60,427 nucleotides of DNA from Candidatus Firestoneibacteriota bacterium (lineage in GTDB: Bacteria; Oederibacteriota; D2-FULL-39-29): positions 1 to 60,427 of the forward strand of contig JAPLKO010000057.1 of NCBI GenBank assembly GCA_026388015.1. The letters run 5' to 3'. Made by a program: the position numbers and the translations under genes. Below, piece by piece: positions 42,453-51,185 of this stretch (its first letter is position 1; every line of letters starts with the position of its first letter). Under the pieces are notes generated by a model that was given only the letters and a program-made list of their open reading frames with translations, was not told the origin of the DNA and made no database searches.

Positions 42453-43916
42453 CTACAACATATACTTCTGCTTCTTTATTACCGGATTTGCTTCTATCTC
42501 TTCTGCTATTTCCTTTTTTATTCCAGGTTTTTTCAACTTATAATACATGTAGTTTTTATAGCTTTCTACGCCGGGCTGGTTAAAGGCATTGATATTCAAA
42601 AGCTCCCCCTCGTAAGCAGTGGCCATTTCAAAGAAGAACAAAAGCTCTCCCCAGGTATAAGCATTAATCTCGGACATTGCAATCGTACATGAGGGTCGGT
42701 TTTCCCTGGTCAAAGCCCACTCCGTACCTTCCTGCGCGACAGAAAGCAAAGCTCCGTAGCGCTTTCCCGCAAGAAAATCTTTTGTGTCGGGGACAACCAA
42801 ATCATTCTTAAATCTGCCAACTTTTATGAACGTCAGAATTTTATTATTTTCCCCTTCGACGTTATTCTGCTGAATAGAATGCAAATCATTGGTACCCCTC
42901 GAGGAAATTGGGGTGCGTCCGGCATTTATTATTTTTGTACCGTTTTTCCATTTTTCCGCTCCGTTTTTAAAAACCACTTTTCTTTCATATTTTTTACCTG
43001 TGCTTTCTGCCAGTAATTGTATGTACCAATCGGCCGTGGATTTTAATTGTTCGGAGAAAGGCATCAAAACGGCAAGCGCCATTCCCTTTTCTCTATATAA
43101 TATAGTATGAAGAAGAGCATACATAAGTGCAGGATTTTGTTTTAAATCGGGTTTCATACAGCGTTTTGCCATAGCGCCGGCGCCGGACAATACTTCTTTA
43201 ATACTAATACCGACAATGGCAAGATGCAGCAATCCCATATTTAACTCCGAAAATCTTCCACCCACGCCCTCAAGAAGCGGAAGACTTCTAAAGGCAAGCG
43301 CATCCCTACAGTTTGCTTCTTTTACTTTCTTTCTTAAAGTACCTGAATTCGGGTCCGTTATTGCAAAGACTTGCCGGCCGTAATATTTTCCCGCGCCTTT
43401 TTTCAGCCAGTTTAAAGTAATTTCAAAGGCAGCCTTGGTTTCAGAAGTCTCGCCAGACTTGGAGATGCAGACCACAAATGTCTTTTTGGGATTAAGGTTT
43501 TTTAGTAGAACAGAAAGAGTTGACGGATCCAGATTATTTCCTTCAAAGTAAATTCCGGGCCTTTTCTTTCTTGCCCCGGCAAAATCATTATAGTACGGCG
43601 ACAAAAGCGCATCCTGCGCCGCCTTTAGCCCCAGGTAAGATCCGCCGATACCGAGGAACAAAACACTATCATATTTTCCCGCAATCTCATTTCCGAGTTT
43701 TTGAATTTTTTTTATCAGCTTTGAATCCTGCTCCGGAAGTTTAAACCATTCGAGAGAGAGCTCAATCCTCAAGTTTTTATCTGCAAACAATTCTGACAGA
43801 TGCGAGTAAGCCGCCTTTGCCTTATTATTGTACTTTAGAAGGTCTCGTTCTGACACTCCGCGCTTATTTCCGGCATTAAAATCAAACAATCCGTTTAAAT
43901 CAATTTTTAGGCTCAT
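42453..43916 (-). CDS. pgi: glucose-6-phosphate isomerase
   Basis: Glycolytic enzyme of 487 aa from the ATG at 43916, which follows GGAGGGAG. The SIS domains are seen as FLGIGGSYLGLKAAQ and VVCISKSGETSETKAAFEI. The catalytic region has GVGGRFSELN and GTNDLHSIQQ with the active-site His. The Lys in NQPGVESYK belongs to the active site. It is a single gene between two terminator/promoter regions. Confidence 0.96.
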   Translation of the reverse strand: MSLKIDLNGLFDFNAGNKRGVSERDLLKYNNKAKAAYSHLSELFADKNLRIELSLEWFKLPEQDSKLIKKIQKLGNEIAGKYDSVLFLGIGGSYLGLKAAQDALLSPYYNDFAGARKKRPGIYFEGNNLDPSTLSVLLKNLNPKKTFVVCISKSGETSETKAAFEITLNWLKKGAGKYYGRQVFAITDPNSGTLRKKVKEANCRDALAFRSLPLLEGVGGRFSELNMGLLHLAIVGISIKEVLSGAGAMAKRCMKPDLKQNPALMYALLHTILYREKGMALAVLMPFSEQLKSTADWYIQLLAESTGKKYERKVVFKNGAEKWKNGTKIINAGRTPISSRGTNDLHSIQQNNVEGENNKILTFIKVGRFKNDLVVPDTKDFLAGKRYGALLSVAQEGTEWALTRENRPSCTIAMSEINAYTWGELLFFFEMATAYEGELLNINAFNQPGVESYKNYMYYKLKKPGIKKEIAEEIEANPVIKKQKYML

Positions 43917-43991
43917 AACTCCCTCCATTTGTAATTATTATATTTTACCATAATATTTACTGTTATTTTAGCATATCTGATAAAGGTCATA

Positions 43992-44020
43992 TTGTTATTT
44001 TCCAAAAATAGTATTATAAT
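43992..44020 (+). promoter_or_regulatory. sigma-70-type promoter of the thioredoxin-CcdA-TlpA operon
   Basis: TTGTTA (43992-43997), a 17-base spacer and consensus TATAAT (44015-44020), with the thioredoxin ATG 33 bases downstream. Confidence 0.7.
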
Positions 44021-44052
44021 AGCAGAGAAGTTATTTTTAAAGGAGAAAATTG

Positions 44053-44376
44053 ATGTCAACTTTTATCGAAACGGATGATATAAAATACGAAGAAGATATA
44101 AAGAAGAACATGGGTTTGGTTTTTGTGCTCTTTAAGTCGGAGTGGTGCGCTTCCTGCAAGAGGCTTTGGCCGGTTGCGGAGAAAGTATCAGACGATTATA
44201 AAGCGAAAGCGAAGTTTGTCTGGACGGATGCAACCAAAAACATAAGAATAGCTGCGGAATACGGGGTTCTGGCGATTCCCACTTACATACTTTTTAAAGG
44301 AGGCGTCGAAAAAGCAAGAGGCGTCGGATATCTTCCGGAAAACGATCTTAAAGCTTTTGTAGACAAGAACGCATGA
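44053..44376 (+). CDS. thioredoxin-family protein
   Basis: A 107-aa single thioredoxin domain with active site SEWCASCKRLWP (Cys32, Cys35) and the cis-proline loop AIPTYILFKGG. The sequence between the cysteines (Ala-Ser) differs from classical Gly-Pro and is closer to DsbD C-terminal domains. The ATG at 44053 follows AAAGGAG. No signal peptide, so it is cytosolic. It overlaps CcdA by four bases and is its likely electron donor. Confidence 0.9.
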   Translation: MSTFIETDDIKYEEDIKKNMGLVFVLFKSEWCASCKRLWPVAEKVSDDYKAKAKFVWTDATKNIRIAAEYGVLAIPTYILFKGGVEKARGVGYLPENDLKAFVDKNA

Positions 44377-45089
44377 CAGAGACCATCAACCAGCTTGCGG
44401 CAAGCCTTAAGATAGCTCTGCAGGATAATTTTTTATTGGCTTACGGGCTTATTTTCCTTGCAGGTATCCTCACGAGTTTTGAACCGTGCATCTACACAAT
44501 GCTTCCGGTAACGGTCACTTTCATCTCCACCCAGGCCGGAGGCTCCAAGATCAAAGGCTTTTTCCTTTCAGTTATCTATGTGCTAGGCATTGCCGTAACA
44601 TATACAATCTTAGGCATGGCAGCTGCATTAACCGGTTCTGTTTTCGGCCAACTTCAGAGCAGTATCTGGCCGAATATACTGATGGGTGTTGTGTGTATAG
44701 GACTTGCCCTTTCTATGTTTGACCTTTACGAAATACGTATTCCGGCCTTTATCTCAAATCTGGCAGGAAAAAGAGTCGGCTCAGGTTACATCACCATCTT
44801 CTTTCTCGGACTCATCTCGGGACTGGTTGTTGGCCCTTGCGCCGGCGCTGTGTTACTCGTAGCGCTTGCTTATGTAGCAAAATCACATAACGTTCTCTTC
44901 GGAGGCACTTTGCTTTTTACATTCTCCATGGGAATGGGTATTCTCCTTTTAATAGTCGGTACTTTCTCCGGTTTACTTATGGCATTGCCTAAAGCCGGAC
45001 AATGGATGAGTAAAATCAGAAAGTTCATGGGCGTTGCAATGATAGTTATCGGTCTTTACTTTTTCTACCAGGTATACTTAAATTATTAG
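44373..45089 (+). CDS. ccdA: CcdA-type thiol-disulfide transporter
   Basis: A 238-aa polytopic membrane protein with six predicted segments and the DsbD/CcdA cysteines in SFEPCIYTMLPVT (Cys39) and GLVVGPCAGAV (Cys156). It moves reducing equivalents from cytosolic thioredoxin to exported thiol proteins. The neighbouring thioredoxin and TlpA genes supply donor and acceptor. Confidence 0.93.
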   Translation: MTETINQLAASLKIALQDNFLLAYGLIFLAGILTSFEPCIYTMLPVTVTFISTQAGGSKIKGFFLSVIYVLGIAVTYTILGMAAALTGSVFGQLQSSIWPNILMGVVCIGLALSMFDLYEIRIPAFISNLAGKRVGSGYITIFFLGLISGLVVGPCAGAVLLVALAYVAKSHNVLFGGTLLFTFSMGMGILLLIVGTFSGLLMALPKAGQWMSKIRKFMGVAMIVIGLYFFYQVYLNY

Positions 45090-45098
45090 GAGGATTCT

Positions 45099-45629
45099 AT
45101 GAAGAAGATATTTTTGATACTGCTTGCTTGTTCCGTATTCTCACTGGGCATGGGTAAAAAACCGGCAAAAGAAGCTGTACCTGCAGAAAAAGGAAATGCC
45201 GCCATTCAAACCGAAGGCTCAAGCAAAAGCGCTCCCCAGTTTACACTCAAAGACCTTGACGGAAAAGATGTTTCCTTAAAAGATTTCAAAGATAAAAAAG
45301 CGGTACTCCTTGTATTCTGGGCTACCTGGTGTATTTATTGCGTAGAGGAGATATCGGATTTAATTAAACTAACAGAACAGTACAAAGGAAAGGAGCTGGT
45401 GATCTTCGGGGTAAATCTTGAAGAAACCACCAAAAAAGTGGCGCCTTTCGCAAAAAAGAACAAGATCAATTACTCCATCCTTTTTGACGAAAAGGGCACA
45501 GTCGCAAGAGCTTATGAAGTGCAGGGGCTACCGGCTAACGTACTTATAGATAAGAAAGGCAATATTATCTACTCCGGAAGTTACAGCGAAGAGCTGGAGA
45601 AGTTAATAGCTGCTACTTTGAAGAAGTAG
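45099..45629 (+). CDS. exported TlpA/ResA-like thiol-disulfide oxidoreductase
   Basis: A 176-aa protein with a short hydrophobic N-terminus (FLILLACSVFSLGMG) that may be a membrane anchor or a lipobox (Cys11). The AhpC/TSA-type thioredoxin domain has FWATWCIYCVEE (Cys78, Cys81) and the cis-proline GLPANVLI. It ends the operon and reduces extracytoplasmic thiols, classically apocytochrome c, though no cytochrome genes are here. Confidence 0.9.
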   Translation: MKKIFLILLACSVFSLGMGKKPAKEAVPAEKGNAAIQTEGSSKSAPQFTLKDLDGKDVSLKDFKDKKAVLLVFWATWCIYCVEEISDLIKLTEQYKGKELVIFGVNLEETTKKVAPFAKKNKINYSILFDEKGTVARAYEVQGLPANVLIDKKGNIIYSGSYSEELEKLIAATLKK

Positions 45630-45635
45630 CACGGG

Positions 45636-46667
45636 CTAAAGAATTTCTTTTAAACTGCTTAAAACTGCTTCTTTTTTAAGTTTAGGGTAGAAGTACTCTA
45701 CAGAATCATCTTTTAAGATAAGTTCTGTCATCTGTACTAACTCAATCTTTGCGGGCTTTAATCCAAGCTCCTCAAATGTCAGCGGTAGACCGTATCTCTT
45801 GTAGTGCAGCGCATCAGGAAATTTCTCTTTAAGCATACCATATTCAAACACCACTCCGAGAGCCGCAAGATAGCCATGCAGTTTTTCTTTAGCTCCTTTA
45901 AAAGTCAAAACGGAGTTCGCAAAGGCGTGAGCAAAAAGCGCGCTTGCGGCATCCCTGCCCGCTGTGCTTACGTAACCGCTCATCGCAATGTTTGCGTTTA
46001 TAATCTCCTGCTTTGACGCTTTGCTGTTTCTGATAACTTTATACATCTGAGCGGAAACAAAAAGCGCGGCTTTTGCGAGTTCATCCTTCTCCACCTGCTT
46101 AAAAGAAGAAATATGTTTGGCTTCGTGATATTTTGCAAAGGAGTCTCCAATGCCGGCAATAAGAAGTTCGGCAGGTGCCTCCAGTATTGAATTTTCATCA
46201 ACTAAAGTAACGGCAGGCGCTTTGCCCGTATCAACAATATCCCTAAAGGTTCCGTCGGCATTATACACAATAGCAACCGCCGTCCAGGCTGCGCAAGTAG
46301 AAGCCGAGGTTGCAATTAAAACCCAGGGGAGTTTGAGCTGAACTCCGGCAAGCTTTGCCGTGTCCAGCACCTTCCCTCCGCCAAATCCTATCAGAAAATC
46401 ATAATTTTTACCTTTGACCGCGGCATAAACTCTGCCGGATTCTTCATAGGTGCATTCCCCGCTGAAGGTAAAACTTTCTGCTTTTAGACAGCTGTCCCGA
46501 AGCGCAGAGGCCAAAGCTTCATAATACTTTTTCTGTATTAAAGAATCGCACAGCACCAGCGCCTTTTTTCCCAAAAAACTTACGCTAATGCCTGCTTCAC
46601 AAATAGCATCTTTTTTTTGTATATACACGGCAGGACCTGGTATATAGGAATACGTATTCTCCGTCAT
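45636..46667 (-). CDS. glycerol-dehydrogenase-like iron/zinc alcohol dehydrogenase
   Basis: A 343-aa member of the dehydroquinate-synthase/Fe-ADH fold. The NAD loop is GFGGGKVLDTAKL, the nearby LIATSASTCAAWTA is GldA-like, and metal ligands are in GIGDSFAKYHEA (Asp) and AHAFANSVL/KEKLHGY (His). It could oxidise glycerol or reduce a small ketone, but sn-glycerol-1-phosphate dehydrogenase-like use is also possible. It overlaps the polysaccharide deacetylase gene by four bases. Confidence 0.8.
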   Translation of the reverse strand: MTENTYSYIPGPAVYIQKKDAICEAGISVSFLGKKALVLCDSLIQKKYYEALASALRDSCLKAESFTFSGECTYEESGRVYAAVKGKNYDFLIGFGGGKVLDTAKLAGVQLKLPWVLIATSASTCAAWTAVAIVYNADGTFRDIVDTGKAPAVTLVDENSILEAPAELLIAGIGDSFAKYHEAKHISSFKQVEKDELAKAALFVSAQMYKVIRNSKASKQEIINANIAMSGYVSTAGRDAASALFAHAFANSVLTFKGAKEKLHGYLAALGVVFEYGMLKEKFPDALHYKRYGLPLTFEELGLKPAKIELVQMTELILKDDSVEYFYPKLKKEAVLSSLKEIL

Positions 46668-47434
46668 CGTTTATCTCCGATAGAGGCTTTATAGTTTTTA
46701 TAAATATAATTTCCGGCAGGAATGTCCGCAGTATCAAGCAGTCCGGAAACAGTCTTAAATTCAAAACCCCTTTTTTTTATTTCCGCTATTATTTCCGGCA
46801 GGGCCTGTAAAGTGGCGTCTACACCGCTGTGCAAAAGAATAATATCTCCGTCTTGAAGAGAACTCAAAGTCTTCAGAAAAACGGCTTTCGGGTCTGTTGC
46901 TCCGTAATCAGAGCCGGAAACAGACCAGAGCACCGGTATAAAACTTCTGTTTAGGGCAGCCTCAAGCACTTTCTTATTATACCTGCCCGAAGGAGGGCGA
47001 AAAATAGCAACATCTATCCCCGTCGCTTTTTTTATTTCGGCTTTGTTCATTTCTAATTCGTCTGCTATGGCCTGCGGTTCCAGGATCGTAAGAAGCGGAT
47101 GATTAAAGGTGTGATTGCCTATTTCATGCCCCTGTATTGCTATTTCCCGGAGAAATTCGGAGTACTTTCGCACCTGTTTTCCGACCACAAAGAAGGTTGC
47201 TTTAATCTTACTTTTTTCCAGAACTCTCAATATTTTCAAAGTATATCCCGGATGGGGCCCGTCATCAAAAGTGAGGGCTATTGCTTTAATATGGGCCGGG
47301 GATTTCTTTTGGACGGCAACCGCTATTTCTACAGCCGGAAACATGAGAGAAAATAGGTTTACCGCAATAAATAAGATGCCGACAAGAATCAGAAGGATGA
47401 GAGAACGCAGGAAGTAAAGCTTATATTTTTTCAA
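46664..47434 (-). CDS. polysaccharide deacetylase (NodB domain)
   Basis: Carbohydrate esterase family 4 enzyme of 256 aa. One N-terminal membrane segment (SLILLILVGILFIAVNLFSL) is followed by the motifs TFDDGP (Asp57, Asp58), EIGNHTFNHP (His108, His112), RPPSGRYN and ILLHSG. It removes acetyl groups from GlcNAc polymers such as peptidoglycan outside the membrane. The TTG start at 47434 has AAAGG upstream. Confidence 0.92.
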   Translation of the reverse strand: MKKYKLYFLRSLILLILVGILFIAVNLFSLMFPAVEIAVAVQKKSPAHIKAIALTFDDGPHPGYTLKILRVLEKSKIKATFFVVGKQVRKYSEFLREIAIQGHEIGNHTFNHPLLTILEPQAIADELEMNKAEIKKATGIDVAIFRPPSGRYNKKVLEAALNRSFIPVLWSVSGSDYGATDPKAVFLKTLSSLQDGDIILLHSGVDATLQALPEIIAEIKKRGFEFKTVSGLLDTADIPAGNYIYKNYKASIGDKR

Positions 47435-47533
47435 CTGAAGCAGCCTTTATTACTGAAATTCTAGCGCCGCAGAAAGAGGCAGCCCTATCCATCTTAGATT
47501 TATTTAATTTCGCATGCACGCAAAGTCTCCCTG

Positions 47534-47560
47534 TTTGAATAATTATCTTTTCCATTCAAA
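47534..47560. repeat. short inverted repeat upstream of the deacetylase gene
   Basis: TTTGAAT and ATTCAAA, 13 bases apart, in the gap between the deacetylase gene and tRNA-Val. Possible operator or weak hairpin. Nothing else is apparent in this gap. Confidence 0.25.
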
Positions 47561-47685
47561 ATCTTTTTGGAAAATAGAGCAACGGAACGCAATAGAAAGG
47601 AACCTTGCACGAGATATTAAGCTATGTTCAAAATACCACAACAATCTATTGTCAGCTTCTATGCTCGATTACTCTAGAAATTTTC

Positions 47686-47762
47686 TGGTGGGCGCAATAG
47701 GATTCGAACCTATGACCTCCGCCGTGTGAAGGCGGCACTCTAACCAACTGAGCCATGCGCCC
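47686..47762 (-). tRNA. tRNA-Val (CAC)
   Basis: A 77-base cloverleaf with CCA encoded. The acceptor stem is GGGCGCA/TGCGCCC, the D-arm GCTCAGTTGGTTAGAGTGC, the anticodon stem CCGCC/GGCGG with loop TTCACAC (anticodon CAC, valine), and the T-arm carries GGTTCGAATCC. It reads GUG codons. Confidence 0.96.
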
Positions 47763-47905
47763 GGTAAGATTATGCTGTTTTAATAAAAAGACCCGTGGTG
47801 CACAAATCCGGTCAAGAATATTGTATTTTACCCTATGCAGCCGCCTTAGTCAACACAGAACAGAGCGTCGGGCCCAAAAGTCTTTCCGTAGTTTTTCGCA
47901 GAAAA

Positions 47906-48823
47906 TCACTTTAGTACTTTTTTTATTACGGTAATGTCTTTTTTTATCTGTTTTACCAGAGCGGGTATATCTTTAAATTTTTGACTGCCTCTGATTCTTT
48001 TTATGAAGGAGATTTCCATTATTTTATTGTAAATGCTTTTTTTGAAATCAAAGATGAAGACTTCCGGTTTTGCAGCTGGTTTTCCGGGTTTATCAAACGT
48101 GGGACTCGATATACTGCAGGCGCCTTTATAAAGTTTGCCCTCCATGCGGATACAGACGGCGTAAACGCCTTCTTTGGGGACTACCTCGTTAAAACAGTTG
48201 AGATTGGCGGTGGGAAAACCGAAAGTTCTGCCAATTTTTTTCCCGGCTTCCACTCTTCCGATAACAGCGTAATCACGGCCTAAATATTTTTTGGCGGCAG
48301 TGATATCGCCGGAGAGGACTGCGTTTCTTATTCCGGTACTTGAGATTATTTTATTACCGACAAACAACGGCTTTACAATTAGGGTTTCAAAACCCAAAAC
48401 AGCGCCTTCCTTTTTCAGGAGCTCAGCATTACCCTCTTTAGCTTTGCCAAAACCGTAATCGTGACCGATGACCACCACTTTTGCTTTAAGTATTTTTACC
48501 AGGATGTTTTCGACAAAAGCTTTTGCGGTTATAGACGCGAACTTCTTATTAAAATCCACAAGTATTAGAATATCTACGCCAAGTTTTTTAATAAGTTCAA
48601 TTTTTTTTGTCGTGGTTGTAAGTATGGGCGGAGCTTCTTTATGGGTGGTTTTTTTGGGGTGCTTCTCAAAGGTAATGACAACGCTTTTTGCTTTCCGGCG
48701 CCCGGCTTCCATAACTGTCTGCCTTATTATCTTTTGGTGGGCAAGATGTACGCCGTCAAAAACGCCTAATGTGACAACAGCGGCTTTTAATTTTGCTATA
48801 CGCTTAAAAGTAGTTACGATCAT
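47906..48823 (-). CDS. ribF: bifunctional riboflavin kinase/FAD synthetase
   Basis: Makes FMN and FAD. The 305 aa have an N-terminal FAD synthetase nucleotidyltransferase (VTLGVFDGVHLAHQKII, GHDYGFGKAKEGN, SSTGIRNAV) and a C-terminal riboflavin kinase domain (GRDYAVIGRVEAGKKIGRTFGFPTANL, GVYAVCI). Full length. It lies 25 bases after hisG. Confidence 0.95.
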   Translation of the reverse strand: MIVTTFKRIAKLKAAVVTLGVFDGVHLAHQKIIRQTVMEAGRRKAKSVVITFEKHPKKTTHKEAPPILTTTTKKIELIKKLGVDILILVDFNKKFASITAKAFVENILVKILKAKVVVIGHDYGFGKAKEGNAELLKKEGAVLGFETLIVKPLFVGNKIISSTGIRNAVLSGDITAAKKYLGRDYAVIGRVEAGKKIGRTFGFPTANLNCFNEVVPKEGVYAVCIRMEGKLYKGACSISSPTFDKPGKPAAKPEVFIFDFKKSIYNKIMEISFIKRIRGSQKFKDIPALVKQIKKDITVIKKVLK

Positions 48824-48848
48824 AACACTGATCCGGCATGGTCCTCTG

Positions 48849-49718
48849 TCAATAGACCACCTTATTTAGGGGATACTCTATTATCCCTTCGGCGCCATGT
48901 TCTTTGAGCAAAGGGATGATACTCCTCACAACACTCTCATCAATTATAACTTCGATGGCAACCCATTCCGGATCGGCCAACGAGGAGACGGTAGGCATTT
49001 TTAGCGCAGGAAGTTCCGACATTATTTTTTTAAGCTTTGCTTTCGGGAGGTTCATCTTAAGACCTACTTTTGTCTCGGCTTCAAGCGCGCCCTGTAAAAG
49101 CATTGCAATAGCTTCTGCTTTTTTTCTGATATCTTTGTTTTTCCAGGACTGTTTGTTTACTATTATTACAGTCGAGGACTCCATAATAGTGTCAATTATC
49201 CTGAGATTATTCGCTCTGAGGGAAGAGCCTGTTTCGGTTATCTCCACAACCGCATCCACCAGCTCCGGCGGTTTTGCTTCGGTCGCGCCCCAGGAAAACT
49301 CCACATCAGCTTTAACACCGTTAGCTTTTAAATATTTCGCTGTTATATTGACCACTTCCGTGGCTATTTTCTTTCCTTCCAGATCTTTGACACTTTTAAT
49401 CTTGGAATCATTAGGCACCGCCAGCACCCATTTAAGAATACTTCTGGTTCTTTTAGCATAAACAAGTCTTGCGACTTCCACGACATCTGCGTTGTTCTCC
49501 GCAACCCAATCTGCGCCGGTCAGTCCAAAATCAAGTTTGCCTGATTCGACGTAGCGGGGAATCTCCTGCGCTCTTATAAATCTGGCGACAAGCTCAGGGT
49601 CATCAATCTTTGGAACATATGCCCTGCTGCCGAGAGAAATACTCCAGCCGGCTTTTTTAAACATCTTAATGGTTGACTCCTGCAAACTACCCGCAGGAAG
49701 ACCTATTTTAATTTCCAT
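48849..49718 (-). CDS. hisG: ATP phosphoribosyltransferase, long form
   Basis: First committed step of histidine synthesis. The 289 aa match the long HisG with its C-terminal regulatory ACT-like domain. Seen are [32 protein letters not shown] and [14 protein letters not shown] (the PRPP-loop region). The ATG at 49718 follows GGAGG; the frame is open 4 codons further. No other his gene is nearby. It stands between leuB and ribF. Confidence 0.93.
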   Translation of the reverse strand: MEIKIGLPAGSLQESTIKMFKKAGWSISLGSRAYVPKIDDPELVARFIRAQEIPRYVESGKLDFGLTGADWVAENNADVVEVARLVYAKRTRSILKWVLAVPNDSKIKSVKDLEGKKIATEVVNITAKYLKANGVKADVEFSWGATEAKPPELVDAVVEITETGSSLRANNLRIIDTIMESSTVIIVNKQSWKNKDIRKKAEAIAMLLQGALEAETKVGLKMNLPKAKLKKIMSELPALKMPTVSSLADPEWVAIEVIIDESVVRSIIPLLKEHGAEGIIEYPLNKVVY

Positions 49719-49783
49719 AAATGCCTCCAAAATACGAAAAATACCTAATTAAGACCGGCAATACTTGGTACTTAGAATCTGCT

Positions 49784-50854
49784 TTATTTAACTTTACCTG
49801 CTACCAGATCGCCTATTTCTCTTGTGCCCATGCCCATTCTGCCGGCGGCCATGCTTTTCAGCTGACCGGTTTGAAGCGCTGCAACTACCGCATCTTCAAC
49901 GGCTTTGGCGGCTTTTTCTTCGCCAAGATTACCGAGCATCAAACTTCCTGCCATTATTGCAGCAATGGGATTAATAACATTCTTGCCGGTATACTTAGGC
50001 GCGCTGCCGCCCATCGGTTCAAACATTGAAAGACCTTCCGGGTTAATGTTACCGCCTGCTGCCACTCCAAGTCCGCCCTGAATTATAGCTGCAAGGTCAG
50101 TAATAATATCGCCGAAAAGGTTCTCGGTCACTATTACATCATAGAACTCAGGCTGTTTTACAAACCACATAGTGGTCGCATCAACATGGTTATAATCCTG
50201 CTTGATATCTTTATAATCCCTGTCGCCCATCTCTTTATGCGAACGTACCCAGAGATCGCCGCAATGGGTGAGCACATTGCATTTGTGGACGAGAGTCAGC
50301 ATCTTCTTTTTGCTGTTTCTCTTTCTTGTCAGGTCATAGGCATACTTCATACAGCGGTCAACAATAGGTCTGGTGTACGTCATCACCTGCGTTGCTGTTT
50401 CGTGCTGGGTGCCGACCATCGAAGCGCCGCCTATGCCGGTGTAGATACCGCCGGAGTTCTCCCTGATAACTACAAAATCTATATCTTCAGGTTTCTTATC
50501 TTTGAGCGGCGTTTCTACGTTCGGAAAAAGTTTTACCGGTCTGAGGTTAATATACTGGTCCAGTTTGAACCTTATCTTCAAAAGTATGCCAAGCTCAAGA
50601 ATACCGGGCTTTACATCAGGATGCCCGATAGCGCCAAGAAACATTACATCATGTTTCTTAAACTCTTCGATAGCTGAATCCGGAAGCGCTTCTTTAGTCC
50701 TGAGATAACGCTCTGCTCCGAAATCATAGTTTACATAGTTAAGTTTAAAACCGTACTTATTTGCTGCTTCATTTACAACCTTAACACCTTCGGCCAAAAC
50801 CTCCGGCCCCGTTCCGTCCCCGCCAAGCAGTGCTACATTATACGTTTTACCCAT
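49784..50854 (-). CDS. leuB: 3-isopropylmalate dehydrogenase-type beta-decarboxylating dehydrogenase
   Basis: The 356-aa NAD-dependent enzyme has LLGGDGTGPEV, IRENSGGIYTGIGG, KCNVLTHCGDLW, VTENLFGDIITDLAA and EPMGGSAPKYTGKNV. The overall form is that of LeuB-type enzymes in anaerobes, but homoisocitrate or tartrate relatives are close, so leucine synthesis is the best call, not the only one. AAAGGAG precedes the ATG. The gene has its own promoter (51054-51082) and a structured leader of about 190 bases. Confidence 0.85.
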   Translation of the reverse strand: MGKTYNVALLGGDGTGPEVLAEGVKVVNEAANKYGFKLNYVNYDFGAERYLRTKEALPDSAIEEFKKHDVMFLGAIGHPDVKPGILELGILLKIRFKLDQYINLRPVKLFPNVETPLKDKKPEDIDFVVIRENSGGIYTGIGGASMVGTQHETATQVMTYTRPIVDRCMKYAYDLTRKRNSKKKMLTLVHKCNVLTHCGDLWVRSHKEMGDRDYKDIKQDYNHVDATTMWFVKQPEFYDVIVTENLFGDIITDLAAIIQGGLGVAAGGNINPEGLSMFEPMGGSAPKYTGKNVINPIAAIMAGSLMLGNLGEEKAAKAVEDAVVAALQTGQLKSMAAGRMGMGTREIGDLVAGKVK

Positions 50855-50856
50855 TT

Positions 50857-51047
50857 TAATTCTCCTTTGTCCCGTTAGAAAATCACAGGATACCGTAATT
50901 TATATTACGCATGACTTCTCATATTCATACTTAACTAATAATGCCAACTTTGTTACATTTTCTAACGGGATTTGTCATCCCTTTTAGAAAACCCACAATT
51001 TTATTTTATTGTGTAAAAACAAGCGTTTTTCTGCCGGCTAACAACAA
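50857..51047 (-). promoter_or_regulatory. leuB leader with mutually exclusive hairpins
   Basis: Between the promoter and leuB, three matching segments alternate. Read on the mRNA these are A (50991-50977, TTTTCTAAAAGGGAT), B (50971-50957, ATCCCGTTAGAAAAT) and C (50883-50871, ATTTTCTAACGGG). A pairs with B over 13 of 15 bases across a five-base loop. B pairs perfectly with C (13 bp), which ends just before the ribosome-binding site. Only one hairpin can form at a time, as in attenuators and riboswitches. A short upstream frame, MTNPVRKCNKVGIIS, spans B. The alternative is a small inverted-repeat element. Confidence 0.5.
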
Positions 51048-51053
51048 CAGTTA

Positions 51054-51082
51054 ATTATCTCAAAATACGTGGATTTTGTCAA
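51054..51082 (-). promoter_or_regulatory. strong sigma-70 promoter of leuB
   Basis: On the minus strand a consensus TTGACA (51077-51082), a 17-base spacer and GATAAT (51054-51059), with about 190 bases of leader before the ATG. Confidence 0.75.
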
Positions 51083-51185
51083 TTACAATGCCCTGAACCA
51101 CTCGCTGTGTTTAACGATGATAGATACAGCTCGGGCACAGGGCTTTGCCCCGGGTATTATTCCAGATAAGTGGTACTGCGCAGAC

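Larger units (their letters stand above)
50855..51185. other. 331-base gene-free region between GH20 gene and leuB
   Basis: It contains the leuB promoter and leader described separately. The part nearest the GH20 stop (51090-51170) has GC-rich, imperfect hairpin potential (GGGC-TTT-GCCC at about 51141) without a T-run. Confidence 0.5.
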
